A stretch of DNA of 64,000 nucleotides from NCBI GenBank assembly GCA_964498255.1, contig CAZCGW010000004.1:76290-140289 (forward strand), given 5' to 3'. Below the pieces are notes generated by a model. It searched no databases and was not told the origin of the DNA. It saw nothing but the letters and a program-made list of their open reading frames with translations. Below, piece after piece: positions 50,357 through 60,245 of the stretch. The DNA is from Fluviibacter sp964498255 (GTDB lineage Bacteria; Pseudomonadota; Gammaproteobacteria; Burkholderiales; Rhodocyclaceae). Position 1 is the first letter of the stretch, and each line of letters begins with the position of its first letter. The translations under genes were made by a program, and so were the position numbers.

Positions 50357-53203
50357 ATGACCGAACAAACGAAGAACGCTCCACAAAACGATCAAGCCAA
50401 AGAGGCACGTGCAACGCTCAATCTGGCCGATACCGCATTCCCTATGCGAGGTGATCTGCCGAAGCGTGAGCCTACCTGGATTGCCGACTGGCAAAAGAAT
50501 GGGCTCTATCAGAAGATTCAGGCGCACACCAAAGGCCGTCCGCGCTTTGTGCTGCACGATGGCCCACCCTATGCCAATGGTGATATTCACATCGGCCATG
50601 CGGTTAACAAGATTCTTAAAGACATCATCGTGCGTTCGAAGGTGTTGGCTGGTTTTGATGCGCAGTATGTGCCTGGTTGGGACTGCCATGGTTTGCCGAT
50701 TGAACACCAGATTGAAAAGCAGCGCGGCCGTAATTTGCCGGCGGACGAAGTGCGCAAACTCTGTCGTGTGTATGCCGCTGAGCAGGTAGCGCGCCAGAAG
50801 AAAGACTTTATTCGACTAGGCGTGTTGGGTGATTGGGATAACCCGTACCTCACCATGAACTTTAGTGCGGAAGCCAATGAGATTCGTGCGCTGGGCAAGA
50901 TGCTGGAAGATGGTTATCTCTACATGGGTCTGAAGCCGGTGAACTGGTGTCTGGACTGCCGCTCGGCGTTAGCTGAAGCCGAAGTGGAATACGAAGATAA
51001 GAATTCGCCCGCGATTGATGTGGCTTTTGAAGTGCATGCCAGCCATGCTGCGCAGGTAGCCAAGGCCTTTGGTCTGGATCATCTGGAAGGCCCCGCTTTC
51101 GCCGTAATCTGGACCACGACGCCGTGGACGCTGCCCGCCAATGAGGCCGTGAGTGTGCACCCGACCGTGGACTATGTATTGGTAGGTACAGCCAAAGGCA
51201 ACCTGATTCTGGGTGCAGATCTGGCTGAAAGCGCTTTGCAGCGTTATGAACTTCAAGGCCAGGTATTGGGCAAATGTAGCGGTGCAGCGCTTGAGCATGT
51301 GTTGCTCAATCATCCGTTCTACGCCAAAGAAGTGCCCATCATCTGTGGCGAACACGTAACGACCGATGCGGGTACCGGCATGGTGCATACTGCGCCAGCG
51401 CATGGCGTTGATGACTTTAACATCGGTAAGAAGTACGGTCTGCCTGTTGAAAACCCGGTAGGGGATGATGGCCGTTTCCTGCAAAAGACACAGCCGTTGC
51501 CAGAAACAGCCTTGGCAGGTTTGAGTGTCTGGGAAGCCAATCCGAAGGTTCTGGAAACCTTGCGTAATAATCAACGACTGTTGGCCGAGGTTAAGCTGAA
51601 GCACAGCTATCCACATTGCTGGCGCCACAAGACCCCGATTATTTTCCGGGCGACCACGCAGTGGTTTGTGGGAATGGATACGCCACCTAAACCGGGCGCG
51701 CCAACCTTGCGTCATCTGGCAGAAGTGGCTGTTGCGGATACCAATTTTTACCCGGCATGGGGCCGTGCCCGTCTGGAAGCCATGATTCGTAACCGTCCGG
51801 ATTGGTGTGTGTCACGTCAGCGTAACTGGGGTGTGCCGATTCCGTTTTTCCTGAATAAGGAAACGAATGAGCTACATCCGCGCACACCAGAACTGATTAA
51901 AGAAGTAGCGCGGCGTGTCGAACAACAGGGCATCGAGGCCTGGTTCCAGCTAGACCCGGTTGAGCTACTGGGTGAAGATGCCAAGAATTACCGCAAGCTA
52001 TCTGACACGCTGGACGTGTGGTTTGATTCGGGAACAACCCATTGGCACGTGATGCGCGGCTCGCACGCTAACGAGCATGATTTTCCGGCCGATCTGTATC
52101 TGGAAGGTTCAGACCAGCACCGTGGCTGGTTCCAGTCGTCGTTGCTTACTGGCTGCGCACTGGATGGCAAAGCCCCTTATAAGGGTTTGCTGACACATGG
52201 TTTTGTGGTGGATGGTAAAGGCCACAAGATGTCCAAGTCGGTCGGCAATGTGATCTACCCGCAAGAGGTTGCCGACAAGATGGGCGCCGAGATCCTGCGT
52301 CTTTGGGTGGCCAATACGGATTACTCGGGTGAGCTGACGATTTCCGATGAAATTCTCAAGCGCGTCGTCGAAGGTTATCGCCGTATCCGTAACACCATGC
52401 GCTTCCTGTTGGCCAATACGGATGACTTTAATCCAGCCAAGGATAGTGTCTCTGTAGCGGATATGCTAGAAATTGATCGCTACGCGATTGAGATGGTGCG
52501 TGCACTACAGTCTACCGTTCAGGCGGATTACGATCGCTATGACTTCCATCACATTGTTCAGTCCCTGCAGACATTCTGTTCGGAAGACTTGGGCGCGTTC
52601 TATCTGGATGTGCTTAAAGACCGACTATATACAACGGCACCTGATTCTCGTGCGCGCCGCTCGGCGCAAACAGCGCTGTGGATGATTACGCAAACAATGT
52701 TGCGTCTGATGGCGCCAATCCTTGCTTTCACCACCGAAGAAATCTGGAGTCTGCTGGCTAAGAAGCAGGCTGGTCTGCCGGAATCAATCATGCTGTCGGC
52801 TGCGTCGCCGCTGCCAGATGTTGCTCATGCCGATACGCTCTGCGCAAAGTGGGATCGGATCCGTGCCGTGCGTGCCGAGGTTGCTAAGGCAATGGAGGCT
52901 GTGCGAACGGAAGGCGGCATCGGTTCGTCGTTGCAAGCAGAAGTGGCTATTGTTGCGCCTGCTGAAGACGTCGCCGCGCTGGCTAGTATCGGGGATGATT
53001 TGAAGTTTGTATTCATTAGCTCGCAAGCGACAGTGACTGAAGGGAATGACTTGCAGGTTAAGGTGACTGCGAGTGCACATGCCAAATGCGAACGTTGCTG
53101 GCACCAGCGTGAAAGCGTGGGTCAGAATGCGGAATACCCGGGCTGGTGTGATCGTTGTGTGAGTAATGTCCACGGGGCAGGTGAGACACGTGATTATGCG
53201 TAA
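50357..53203 (+). CDS. ileS: Isoleucyl-tRNA synthetase
   Basis: A 948-residue class I synthetase. HIGH at 78-81 (in YANGDIHIGHA), KMSKS at 624-628, a large editing domain between them, and a C-terminal zinc finger CERCWHQ ... CDRC. Start: ATG at 50357, as ribF ends just upstream. Length is standard for the bacterial type. Confidence 0.98.
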   Translation: MTEQTKNAPQNDQAKEARATLNLADTAFPMRGDLPKREPTWIADWQKNGLYQKIQAHTKGRPRFVLHDGPPYANGDIHIGHAVNKILKDIIVRSKVLAGFDAQYVPGWDCHGLPIEHQIEKQRGRNLPADEVRKLCRVYAAEQVARQKKDFIRLGVLGDWDNPYLTMNFSAEANEIRALGKMLEDGYLYMGLKPVNWCLDCRSALAEAEVEYEDKNSPAIDVAFEVHASHAAQVAKAFGLDHLEGPAFAVIWTTTPWTLPANEAVSVHPTVDYVLVGTAKGNLILGADLAESALQRYELQGQVLGKCSGAALEHVLLNHPFYAKEVPIICGEHVTTDAGTGMVHTAPAHGVDDFNIGKKYGLPVENPVGDDGRFLQKTQPLPETALAGLSVWEANPKVLETLRNNQRLLAEVKLKHSYPHCWRHKTPIIFRATTQWFVGMDTPPKPGAPTLRHLAEVAVADTNFYPAWGRARLEAMIRNRPDWCVSRQRNWGVPIPFFLNKETNELHPRTPELIKEVARRVEQQGIEAWFQLDPVELLGEDAKNYRKLSDTLDVWFDSGTTHWHVMRGSHANEHDFPADLYLEGSDQHRGWFQSSLLTGCALDGKAPYKGLLTHGFVVDGKGHKMSKSVGNVIYPQEVADKMGAEILRLWVANTDYSGELTISDEILKRVVEGYRRIRNTMRFLLANTDDFNPAKDSVSVADMLEIDRYAIEMVRALQSTVQADYDRYDFHHIVQSLQTFCSEDLGAFYLDVLKDRLYTTAPDSRARRSAQTALWMITQTMLRLMAPILAFTTEEIWSLLAKKQAGLPESIMLSAASPLPDVAHADTLCAKWDRIRAVRAEVAKAMEAVRTEGGIGSSLQAEVAIVAPAEDVAALASIGDDLKFVFISSQATVTEGNDLQVKVTASAHAKCERCWHQRESVGQNAEYPGWCDRCVSNVHGAGETRDYA

Positions 53204-53678
53204 TCGCCAGAACGGTACGCTGCTGTTTGGTGTGCTGGTAGCACTGGCTGTGACCGCGTTGGATCAGTTGAGTAAGCTGTGGGTGTTTGATCATTTTGTA
53301 CCGGGTGAGTCGGTAACGGTGACGCCGTTCTTTAATCTGGTGCTGGTGTTTAATCCCGGGGCGGCGTTCAGTTTTTTAGCTGATCATGCGGGTTGGCAGC
53401 GCTGGTTTTTTAGTCTGATTGCGTTGAGCATTACCGGTTGGATACTCTGGCAACTGCGTACCGCAAAGCCTAGAACCTGGTTCAGTATTTCGCTGGCGCT
53501 GATTATGGGTGGCGCCTTGGGGAATCTGATCGACCGTTTATGGCTGGGTATGGTGATCGATTTTATCGATGTGCATGCGGGTGGTTGGCATTGGCCCGCA
53601 TTTAATATCGCTGATAGCGCTGTTTGTGTGGGTGCTGTCTTGTATGTTCTAAGCCAGAACAAGACCGATTCGAATTGA
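53196..53678 (+). CDS. lspA: Lipoprotein signal peptidase
   Basis: A 160-residue aspartic membrane protease with four helices that cuts prolipoproteins. The motifs FNPGAAFSFL and the catalytic-aspartate blocks GNLIDRL and FNIADSAV are present. The start overlaps the end of ileS (ATG at 53196, TAA at 53201). An upstream GTG at 53190 is possible. Confidence 0.96.
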   Translation: MRNRQNGTLLFGVLVALAVTALDQLSKLWVFDHFVPGESVTVTPFFNLVLVFNPGAAFSFLADHAGWQRWFFSLIALSITGWILWQLRTAKPRTWFSISLALIMGGALGNLIDRLWLGMVIDFIDVHAGGWHWPAFNIADSAVCVGAVLYVLSQNKTDSN

Positions 53679-53694
53679 TTGACGGAGCCGCATC

Positions 53695-54135
53695 GTGCAA
53701 GAAAACAAAACTCAGATTAACGCAGATAGCCTGTTGACCCTGCATTACCGGTTGACGACGCAGGATGGCGAAGACGTGGTGAGTACGTTTGATCTCGGTC
53801 CGGCAACGATCCAGATGGGTAATGGTGAGCTTAATGAAAACCTGGAAGCTTGCCTGGTGGGTTTAGTGGCCGGTGAGCATGCGGTGTTTGAAGTGCCGGC
53901 TGAAGCTGGCTTTGGCCAGCATAACCCCGGCCTGGTACAGCGCATTGCACGCAGTGCATTACCGGTGGATCAGGATTTAAAGGAAAACACCCTGATTGAA
54001 TTTACGTCGCCCGATGGTGCAGAGTTTGCCGGATTTGTTCGTGAGATTGATGCAACCCATGCCTTGATGGATTTTAATCATCCGCTGGCGGGTAAGAGCT
54101 TGCGCTTTGAAGTACAGATTATTGGATTGCTATGA
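53695..54135 (+). CDS. fkpB: FKBP-type peptidyl-prolyl isomerase, SlpA/FkpB type
   Basis: A 146-residue FKBP/SlyD-like isomerase starting at GTG 53695. The FKBP segment LTLHYRLTTQDGEDVVSTFD and GLVAGEHAVFEVPAEAGFGQH (with an inserted flap domain) match. It lies between lspA and ispH in the usual order. No metal-binding His tail as in SlyD. Confidence 0.94.
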   Translation: MQENKTQINADSLLTLHYRLTTQDGEDVVSTFDLGPATIQMGNGELNENLEACLVGLVAGEHAVFEVPAEAGFGQHNPGLVQRIARSALPVDQDLKENTLIEFTSPDGAEFAGFVREIDATHALMDFNHPLAGKSLRFEVQIIGLL

Positions 54136-55073
54136 CCGCTTCAGATAAATCGATGCCGATCATTCTGGCCAACCCTCGGGGATTTTGTGCCGGTGTTGAG
54201 CGTGCCATTGCCATTGTTGAGCGGGCGCTTGAACAATTTGGTGCGCCGATTTATGTGCGCCACGAAGTGGTTCATAACAAGTTTGTCGTGGAAGGCTTGC
54301 GTGCCCGTGGTGCTATTTTTATTGAGGCATTATCTGAGGTGCCGGAAGGTGCAACGTTGGTCTTTAGTGCTCATGGCGTACCTAAAGCGGTTCGTGAGGA
54401 AGCGGCTGCACGTGGTTTGCAGGTGTTCGATGCAACCTGTCCTTTGGTGACCAAGGTTCACGTGGAAGTTTCGCGCATGCGCGTGGATCAACGTGAAATT
54501 ATCATGATCGGCCACAAAGGCCACCCTGAAGTTGAAGGCACCATGGGTCAATCTCCGGATGGCATGCATCTGGTGGAAACGGTTGAAGATGTAGCAAAGT
54601 TGCAAGTCCGTGACCCCGGTCAGCTAGCTTATGTGACACAGACTACGCTGTCTGTTGATGATGCAGCGGTGATCGTTGCTGCGTTACGTGCGCGCTTCCC
54701 GGAAATTGTTGGGCCAAAAAAAGATGATATCTGTTACGCCACGCAGAATCGTCAGGATGCTGTTAGAACGCTAGCGCAGAAGTGCGATCTGGTTTTAGTC
54801 GTAGGTTCAGTCACAAGTTCCAACTCGAATCGATTGAGAGAGGTTGCCGAACTATTGGGTCGTAAGGCCTATCTGATTGATCGCGCTGAGAACATCGATC
54901 CGGCCTGGCTAGAAGGTGCGCAAAGCATTGGTGTTACCGCGGGTGCATCGGCGCCAGAAGTGCTGGTTGAAGAAGTTATTGCACACCTGCAGGCATTGGG
55001 CGCGGGTACAGTTCAAAGCCTTGATGGCGTGATTGAAGACGTTAAGTTTCCATTGCCTAGTGGATTGCGCTAG
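54132..55073 (+). CDS. ispH: 4-hydroxy-3-methylbut-2-enyl diphosphate reductase
   Basis: A 313-residue iron-sulfur enzyme, the last step of the MEP isoprenoid pathway. The three cluster cysteines are in GFCAGVERA, ATCPLVTKVH and DICYATQNR, with the HGVPK and TSNSNRL motifs. Its ATG overlaps the fkpB stop (ATGA). Confidence 0.97.
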   Translation: MTASDKSMPIILANPRGFCAGVERAIAIVERALEQFGAPIYVRHEVVHNKFVVEGLRARGAIFIEALSEVPEGATLVFSAHGVPKAVREEAAARGLQVFDATCPLVTKVHVEVSRMRVDQREIIMIGHKGHPEVEGTMGQSPDGMHLVETVEDVAKLQVRDPGQLAYVTQTTLSVDDAAVIVAALRARFPEIVGPKKDDICYATQNRQDAVRTLAQKCDLVLVVGSVTSSNSNRLREVAELLGRKAYLIDRAENIDPAWLEGAQSIGVTAGASAPEVLVEEVIAHLQALGAGTVQSLDGVIEDVKFPLPSGLR

Positions 55074-55090
55074 GTCTCCGGGATTGCCAC

Positions 55091-57544
55091 ATGCCTGAAA
55101 CATCTCAACACGAACCTTGTTATCACTGTGGTTTGCCAATCCCTGATGGGATTAAGTTGGATGTTCAGATTAACGATCAGCCACGCGCAATGTGTTGCGA
55201 AGGTTGTCGTGCTGTAGCGGAAGCCATTGTTGCCAATGGCCTTGAGGCCTATTACCTGAATCGTGATGCCATGCCTGAGTCTCCCCGAGAGGCACGCCCG
55301 GAAATTCTTGATTCGCTGGCCCTTTATGATCAGGCTGAATTCCAGAAAACCTTTGTTCGTGCTTTGGGAGAGGGTGAGCAGGAGGCTTCCCTGGTGCTGG
55401 AAGGAATTACCTGTGCGGCTTGTGTCTGGTTGAATGAACAGCATGTGGCCCAAGTGCCGGGTGTGTTGGCAGTTGAGGTGAATTACACGACACGTCGCGC
55501 ACGGATTCGCTGGGATAACCATCGTGTGGCGCTGTCACAGATTTTGAAGGCGATTGCCGACATCGGGTATCGTGCGCATCCTTTTGATCCGGCACGTCAG
55601 GAGGCCGTTGCCCAGAAAGAGCGAAGGGCGATGTTGTGGCGTTTAGCAGTATCTGGCCTGGGCATGATGCAGGTGATGATGTACGCCTATCCAACCTATA
55701 TCGCCAATGATGGTGACCTGGCGCCGGATATCGAAACCTTGTTACGTTGGTCTAGTTTGTTGCTCACGCTCCCGGTTATTTTTTATGCCTGCGGTCCCTT
55801 TTTCCGGAATGCGTGGCGAGATATCAAATTCCGTCGGGTAGGCATGGATACGCCAGTTGCGTTGGGAATCGGCGCTGCCTTTGTCGCAAGTGTCTGGGCA
55901 ACGATTGTGAATCATGGTCATGTCTACTATGACTCCATCAACATGTTCGTATTTTTTCTCTTGGGTGGCCGTTATCTTGAATTGCTCGCCCGACAGAAGG
56001 CGTTGCGCGCCACTGAAGAGCTTGGGCGTTTAGCCCCCGCTTTTGCCGATCGATTGCTGGTCGGCAATTCGAATGAGGCCACCGAGCGTGTTCTCGTCAG
56101 CGCATTAAGTGTCGGGGATCTGGTTCTGGTGAAACCGGGTACACAAGTTCCGGCTGATGGATCCGTTGTCGCCGGACAGACGAGTGTGGATGAGTCACTG
56201 CTAACGGGCGAAAGCCTACCAGTCGCTAAATCCGTTGGTGCGCTGGTTACCGGGGGGTCAATGAATGTTGAGAGCCCAATCACGGTACGTGTGGAGCAGG
56301 TTGGAGATAACACACGCCTGTCGGCCATTCTCAAGCTCATGGAGCGTGGCGCTCTGGAAAAACCCGTCGCAGTGACCACGGCGGATCGCGTCGCTTCTTG
56401 GTTCTTGTGGGGGTTGTTATTGCTTGCCGCGGTAACGGCGGGTGTTTGGTGGTGGATTGATCCATCGCGCGCGCTGCCCGTGACGGTAGCGGTTCTGGTG
56501 GTGAGTTGCCCTTGTGCCTTATCGCTGGCAACGCCGGTTGCTTTGACCATTGCGACTGGTCGTCTGGCACGTGAGGGTCTATTGGTAACGCGTGGGCATG
56601 CGGTAGAGACGCTGGCGCAAGTAACGGATGTGGTGCTTGATAAAACCGGGACACTGACAACGGGTGTTATGAAGCTGGAGCAGGTACAACCTCTATCAGG
56701 ACTGGACGAACGCTTATGCCTACAGTTGGCGGCGAGTCTTGAGCAGAGCGCGTCTCATCCCCTGGCACTGGCACTGGTTCGCGCTGCTTACGAGTTGCCA
56801 CGGCTGGCGGTTGTCGACGAAAGCCACGAGACGGGTGGCGGTATTGAGGCCAGCATTGATGGCAGGGTGCTGCGTATCGGGCATGCTGCTTACGTTTCTA
56901 AGCTGGTTGGGGATCTACCCGTGCCTGAGAACGATGCTTTGACCGCAGCTACTACGCTTTATCTGGGTGAGAAGGGCGTCTGGCTGGCACGTTTTTATAT
57001 TTCCGATGCGGTGCGACCAGATGCCCTGGCGGCCATTGATGCCTTGAAGGCGCTCGGTTGTACGGTCTCTTTGCTGTCGGGTGATGATCCGATGGTTGTG
57101 CAGGCCATTGCGAATCAATTGGATATTGCTGATGCTGCAGGGCGACAGTCTCCCCAGACAAAATTGGCTCGCGTGGCGCTGCTGCAAGCGACAGGTCGTG
57201 TTGTCTGCATGGTGGGCGATGGGGTTAATGACGCACCGGTGCTAGCCCATGCCCAGGTATCGGTTGCCATGGGAGAGGGGACTGAGTTGGCTCGAACTCA
57301 GGCTGACTGCGTGCTGCTTGGCCAGCATCTGCTGGTTTTGCCTGCGGCAATCCGATTGTCTCGTTCGGCTCGCAAGACGATTCGGGAGAACCTCTGGTGG
57401 GCGATTATTTACAACGCCGTTGCCTTGCCGGTGGCCATGGGCGGCTTCCTAACGCCCTGGTTAGCTGGTATCGGCATGTCTTTTAGTTCGCTCTGGGTTG
57501 TTTTGAATTCTTTGCGCCTACAGAAAGTAAGAATTCGCGATTGA
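55091..57544 (+). CDS. ccoI: Copper-type P1B ATPase CcoI for cbb3 oxidase assembly
   Basis: An 817-residue P-type ATPase. The N-terminal cysteine-rich domain (CYHCG, CCEGC) is typical of CcoI/FixI, then an HMA-like site GITCAAC, a CPC membrane motif (VVSCPCAL), the phosphorylation site DKTGT and the hinge GDGVNDAP. It likely exports copper for the catalytic centre of CcoN. It lies before ccoS and the ccoNOQP operon, so its job in assembly is well supported by context. Confidence 0.94.
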   Translation: MPETSQHEPCYHCGLPIPDGIKLDVQINDQPRAMCCEGCRAVAEAIVANGLEAYYLNRDAMPESPREARPEILDSLALYDQAEFQKTFVRALGEGEQEASLVLEGITCAACVWLNEQHVAQVPGVLAVEVNYTTRRARIRWDNHRVALSQILKAIADIGYRAHPFDPARQEAVAQKERRAMLWRLAVSGLGMMQVMMYAYPTYIANDGDLAPDIETLLRWSSLLLTLPVIFYACGPFFRNAWRDIKFRRVGMDTPVALGIGAAFVASVWATIVNHGHVYYDSINMFVFFLLGGRYLELLARQKALRATEELGRLAPAFADRLLVGNSNEATERVLVSALSVGDLVLVKPGTQVPADGSVVAGQTSVDESLLTGESLPVAKSVGALVTGGSMNVESPITVRVEQVGDNTRLSAILKLMERGALEKPVAVTTADRVASWFLWGLLLLAAVTAGVWWWIDPSRALPVTVAVLVVSCPCALSLATPVALTIATGRLAREGLLVTRGHAVETLAQVTDVVLDKTGTLTTGVMKLEQVQPLSGLDERLCLQLAASLEQSASHPLALALVRAAYELPRLAVVDESHETGGGIEASIDGRVLRIGHAAYVSKLVGDLPVPENDALTAATTLYLGEKGVWLARFYISDAVRPDALAAIDALKALGCTVSLLSGDDPMVVQAIANQLDIADAAGRQSPQTKLARVALLQATGRVVCMVGDGVNDAPVLAHAQVSVAMGEGTELARTQADCVLLGQHLLVLPAAIRLSRSARKTIRENLWWAIIYNAVALPVAMGGFLTPWLAGIGMSFSSLWVVLNSLRLQKVRIRD

Positions 57545-57571
57545 ACGCCGCTTGAGGCAGAATAGGGCACT

Positions 57572-57769
57572 ATGGAATCTCTTTATCTGCTTATTCCCGT
57601 TTCCGTTATTCTGGTATTTGTGATTGCCGGCCTGTTCTGGTGGTCCGTGCGTTCCGGTCAGTTTGATGATCTCGAGGGGCCAGCGCATCGCATCATCATG
57701 GATCGTGATGCCAGGCAATCTTCAGATAACAAAGGCAAAAACTCAAAGGACGTGTCCTTTCCCGATTAA
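57572..57769 (+). CDS. ccoS: Cytochrome cbb3 oxidase assembly protein CcoS
   Basis: A 65-residue single-pass membrane protein with the family pattern IPVSVILVFVIAGLFWWSVRSGQFDDLEGP. It is needed for cofactor insertion into cbb3 oxidase. It follows ccoI by 27 bases, forming ccoIS. Confidence 0.95.
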   Translation: MESLYLLIPVSVILVFVIAGLFWWSVRSGQFDDLEGPAHRIIMDRDARQSSDNKGKNSKDVSFPD

Positions 57770-57794
57770 AACGCATGCTGCGCTGCGGCTAAAT

Positions 57795-57808
57795 TTGATC
57801 TAGGTCAA
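57795..57808. promoter_or_regulatory. FNR/ANR-type box
   Basis: TTGATCTAGGTCAA, one mismatch to TTGAT-N4-ATCAA, 25 bases after ccoS. A TATGAT at 57836-57841 could be the -10, giving a start near 57848. Confidence 0.65.
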
Positions 57809-57847
57809 AGAAGTGTGAAATAAGCAGTGGCTGCATATGATTTTGTC

Positions 57848-57978
57848 GTTTCCACTCTTGTAAAAGACATCTAATCCAACGGATACTCTGACCTGCAGGG
57901 TTGATCGGGCAATTATGCCCAGGCCTTGCTTCTCTGTTGGGGTTGGGGTGCATTGTTAAGGCAGTGCACCTTTTTTTT
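57848..57978 (+). ncRNA. Candidate FNR-regulated small RNA
   Basis: The interval has an FNR box and -10-like element before it and ends in a terminator hairpin with eight T, yet has no coding frame of merit. A second hairpin GGGCA-ATTA-TGCCC lies at 57907-57920. This matches the layout of FNR-activated regulatory RNAs. It might instead be only a read-through terminator for ccoIS with an odd spacing. No homologue was identified. Confidence 0.45.
57947..57978 (+). terminator. Rho-independent terminator between ccoS and ccoN
   Basis: Stem GGTGCATTG/CAGTGCACC (one G-T pair) with a six-base loop and eight T. It lies after ccoS by 178 bases and before the second FNR box. Confidence 0.88.
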
Positions 57979-58014
57979 GCCCGAAAGGTTGCTAGATCAA
58001 TGAATTGTCAGAAT

Positions 58015-58028
58015 TTGATCTAGATCAA
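58015..58028. promoter_or_regulatory. FNR box of the ccoNOQP promoter
   Basis: TTGATCTAGATCAA, a perfect FNR/ANR site 91 bases before the ccoN start. A TAGAAT at 58045-58050 may be the -10. It fits induction of the high-affinity oxidase under low oxygen. Confidence 0.85.
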
Positions 58029-58118
58029 TAAAGTGTTATTAAGTTAGAATTAAGCCTTTGTTAAGGTACGCTTTGCGTGCAAAATGACACTGTTTGTTCA
58101 ATTAAAGAGGTGCGTCCA

Positions 58119-59558
58119 ATGTCTGTAATGTCGGATACACAATCTGTATACAACTACAAGATTGTTCGGCAATTTGCCGTTATGGCGGTGATCTGGGGGA
58201 TCGTCGGCATGCTGGTGGGTGTTATTGTCGCTGCCCAGCTCGTCTGGCCTGAGCTCAATATCGCTCCCTACCTGACCTTTGGTCGTCTGCGTCCATTGCA
58301 TACCAACGCCGTGATTTTTGCGTTTGGCGGCTGTGCACTGTTCGCGACGTCTTACTACGTTGTGCAGCGTACCTGTTACACGCGTATTTTCTGTGACAAG
58401 CTGGCTGCGTTCACTTTCTGGGGTTGGAATCTGGTTATCGTCCTGGCTGCAGTGACCCTGCCGCTGGGCATGACTTCGGGTAAAGAATACGCAGAACTCG
58501 AATGGCCTATCGATATCCTGATCGCCGTGGTGTGGGTTGCTTACGCCGTGGTGTTCTTCGGTACGATTGCCAAGCGTAAGGTTTCGCATATCTATGTGGC
58601 TAACTGGTTCTACGGCGCGTTCATTATTGCTGTAGCGCTGCTGCACATTGTTAACAGTGCAGAAATGCCAGTTGCCCTTTTCGGTATGAAGTCATATTCG
58701 GCCTACTACGGTGCACAGGATGCGATGGTTCAGTGGTGGTATGGCCACAATGCTGTGGGCTTCTTCCTGACAGCAGGCTTCCTTGGCATGATGTACTATT
58801 TTGTGCCAAAGCAGGCTGGTCGTCCGGTTTACTCGTATCGTCTGTCGGTTGTTCACTTCTGGGCGCTGATCTTTACGTACATGTGGGCGGGTCCTCACCA
58901 CCTGCATTACACTGCGCTGCCGGATTGGACTCAGTCGGTGGGTATGGTTTTCTCGCTGATTCTGCTGGCACCTTCGTGGGGCGGCATGATCAACGGCATC
59001 ATGACGCTGTCGGGTGCATGGCACAAGCTGCGTGATGATCCAATCCTGAAGTTCCTGATTACGTCGTTGTCGTTCTACGGTATGTCGACCTTTGAAGGTC
59101 CGATGATGGCAATTAAGACCGTGAATGCACTGTCGCACTACACCGACTGGACTGTGGGTCACGTGCACTCTGGTGCGCTGGGTTGGGTTGCCATGGTGTC
59201 GATCGGTTCGATCTACTTCCTGATTCCTAAGCTGGTTGGTAAAGAACAGATGTGGAGCACCAAGCTGGTGACTGCTCACTTCTGGATCGCTACGATCGGT
59301 GTGGTTCTGTACATTGCTTCGATGTGGATTTCGGGTGTGATGCAGGGGCTGATGTGGCGTGCTGTCAACGCCGACGGTACGCTGACTTACAGCTTTATCG
59401 AAAGCGTGAAGGCCAGCTATCCATTCTGGGCAATTCGTGTTCTGGGCGGTGTCATGTTCCTGGGCGGCATGCTGCTAATGCTGTACAACGTGGTCAAGAC
59501 CATGCAGGGTGCCCGTATGGTGAATGATGCTGCTGTTCCGGCACCGGCACACCACTAA
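58119..59558 (+). CDS. ccoN: Cytochrome cbb3 oxidase subunit I
   Basis: A 479-residue twelve-helix haem-copper oxidase catalytic subunit. Histidine ligands for haems b and CuB lie in RPLHTNAVIF, WWYGHNAVGFFL, AGPHHLHYTALPDW and HVHSGALGW. Start: ATG at 58119 with AAGAGG before it. First gene of ccoNOQP, used for respiration at low oxygen. Confidence 0.97.
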   Translation: MSVMSDTQSVYNYKIVRQFAVMAVIWGIVGMLVGVIVAAQLVWPELNIAPYLTFGRLRPLHTNAVIFAFGGCALFATSYYVVQRTCYTRIFCDKLAAFTFWGWNLVIVLAAVTLPLGMTSGKEYAELEWPIDILIAVVWVAYAVVFFGTIAKRKVSHIYVANWFYGAFIIAVALLHIVNSAEMPVALFGMKSYSAYYGAQDAMVQWWYGHNAVGFFLTAGFLGMMYYFVPKQAGRPVYSYRLSVVHFWALIFTYMWAGPHHLHYTALPDWTQSVGMVFSLILLAPSWGGMINGIMTLSGAWHKLRDDPILKFLITSLSFYGMSTFEGPMMAIKTVNALSHYTDWTVGHVHSGALGWVAMVSIGSIYFLIPKLVGKEQMWSTKLVTAHFWIATIGVVLYIASMWISGVMQGLMWRAVNADGTLTYSFIESVKASYPFWAIRVLGGVMFLGGMLLMLYNVVKTMQGARMVNDAAVPAPAHH

Positions 59559-59582
59559 GCTCAACAGAATCGGAGAAATACG

Positions 59583-60242
59583 ATGAAAATTACACAAGAA
59601 CTCGTTGAGCGCAAAGTAGGGTTATTGATTGTGCTGACATTGCTGACCGTGCTGGTCGGGGGTGCGATTGAGATCATTCCTTTGTTCTGGCAGAAATCGA
59701 CCACGACCCCTATCGAAGGTCTGAAGCCTTACGATGCGGTGCGCTTGGTTGGTCGTGACATTTATGTGCGCGAAGGTTGCTACAACTGTCACTCGCAGAT
59801 GATTCGTCCGTTCCGTGCAGAAACCGAACGTTACGGTCACTACTCGGTTGCGGGTGAGTCGGTTTACGATCACCCTTTCCAGTGGGGTTCAAAGCGTACC
59901 GGTCCGGATCTCGCCCGCGTTGGCGGTCGTTATTCGGATGTCTGGCACGTAACCCACCTGAACAATCCTCGTGACGTGGTGCCTGAGTCGAATATGCCTG
60001 CTTATCCACACCTGCTGTCTACAAAGGCTTCGGCTACTGTAGGCGCTGATGTGGATGCCAAGATGGTTGCTCTGCGCCGTGTAGGCGTTCCTTACACCGA
60101 TGAAGATATCGCTGGTGCCAAGGAAGCCATCGGTGACAAGACCGAAATGGATGTGCTGGTTGCTTACCTGCAAGGCTTGGGTACGTTGTTGCCGAATACG
60201 GCAGCAGCAACCTCGGCGCCTGCACCTGCTGCGGCTCAGTAA
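59583..60242 (+). CDS. ccoO: Cytochrome cbb3 oxidase subunit II
   Basis: A 219-residue membrane-anchored monohaem cytochrome c. One N-terminal helix (about 14-33), then the haem motif CYNCH (Cys66, Cys69, His70) and an axial Met in SNMPAYP. It passes electrons to CcoN. Confidence 0.97.
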   Translation: MKITQELVERKVGLLIVLTLLTVLVGGAIEIIPLFWQKSTTTPIEGLKPYDAVRLVGRDIYVREGCYNCHSQMIRPFRAETERYGHYSVAGESVYDHPFQWGSKRTGPDLARVGGRYSDVWHVTHLNNPRDVVPESNMPAYPHLLSTKASATVGADVDAKMVALRRVGVPYTDEDIAGAKEAIGDKTEMDVLVAYLQGLGTLLPNTAAATSAPAPAAAQ

Positions 60243-60245
60243 AAA

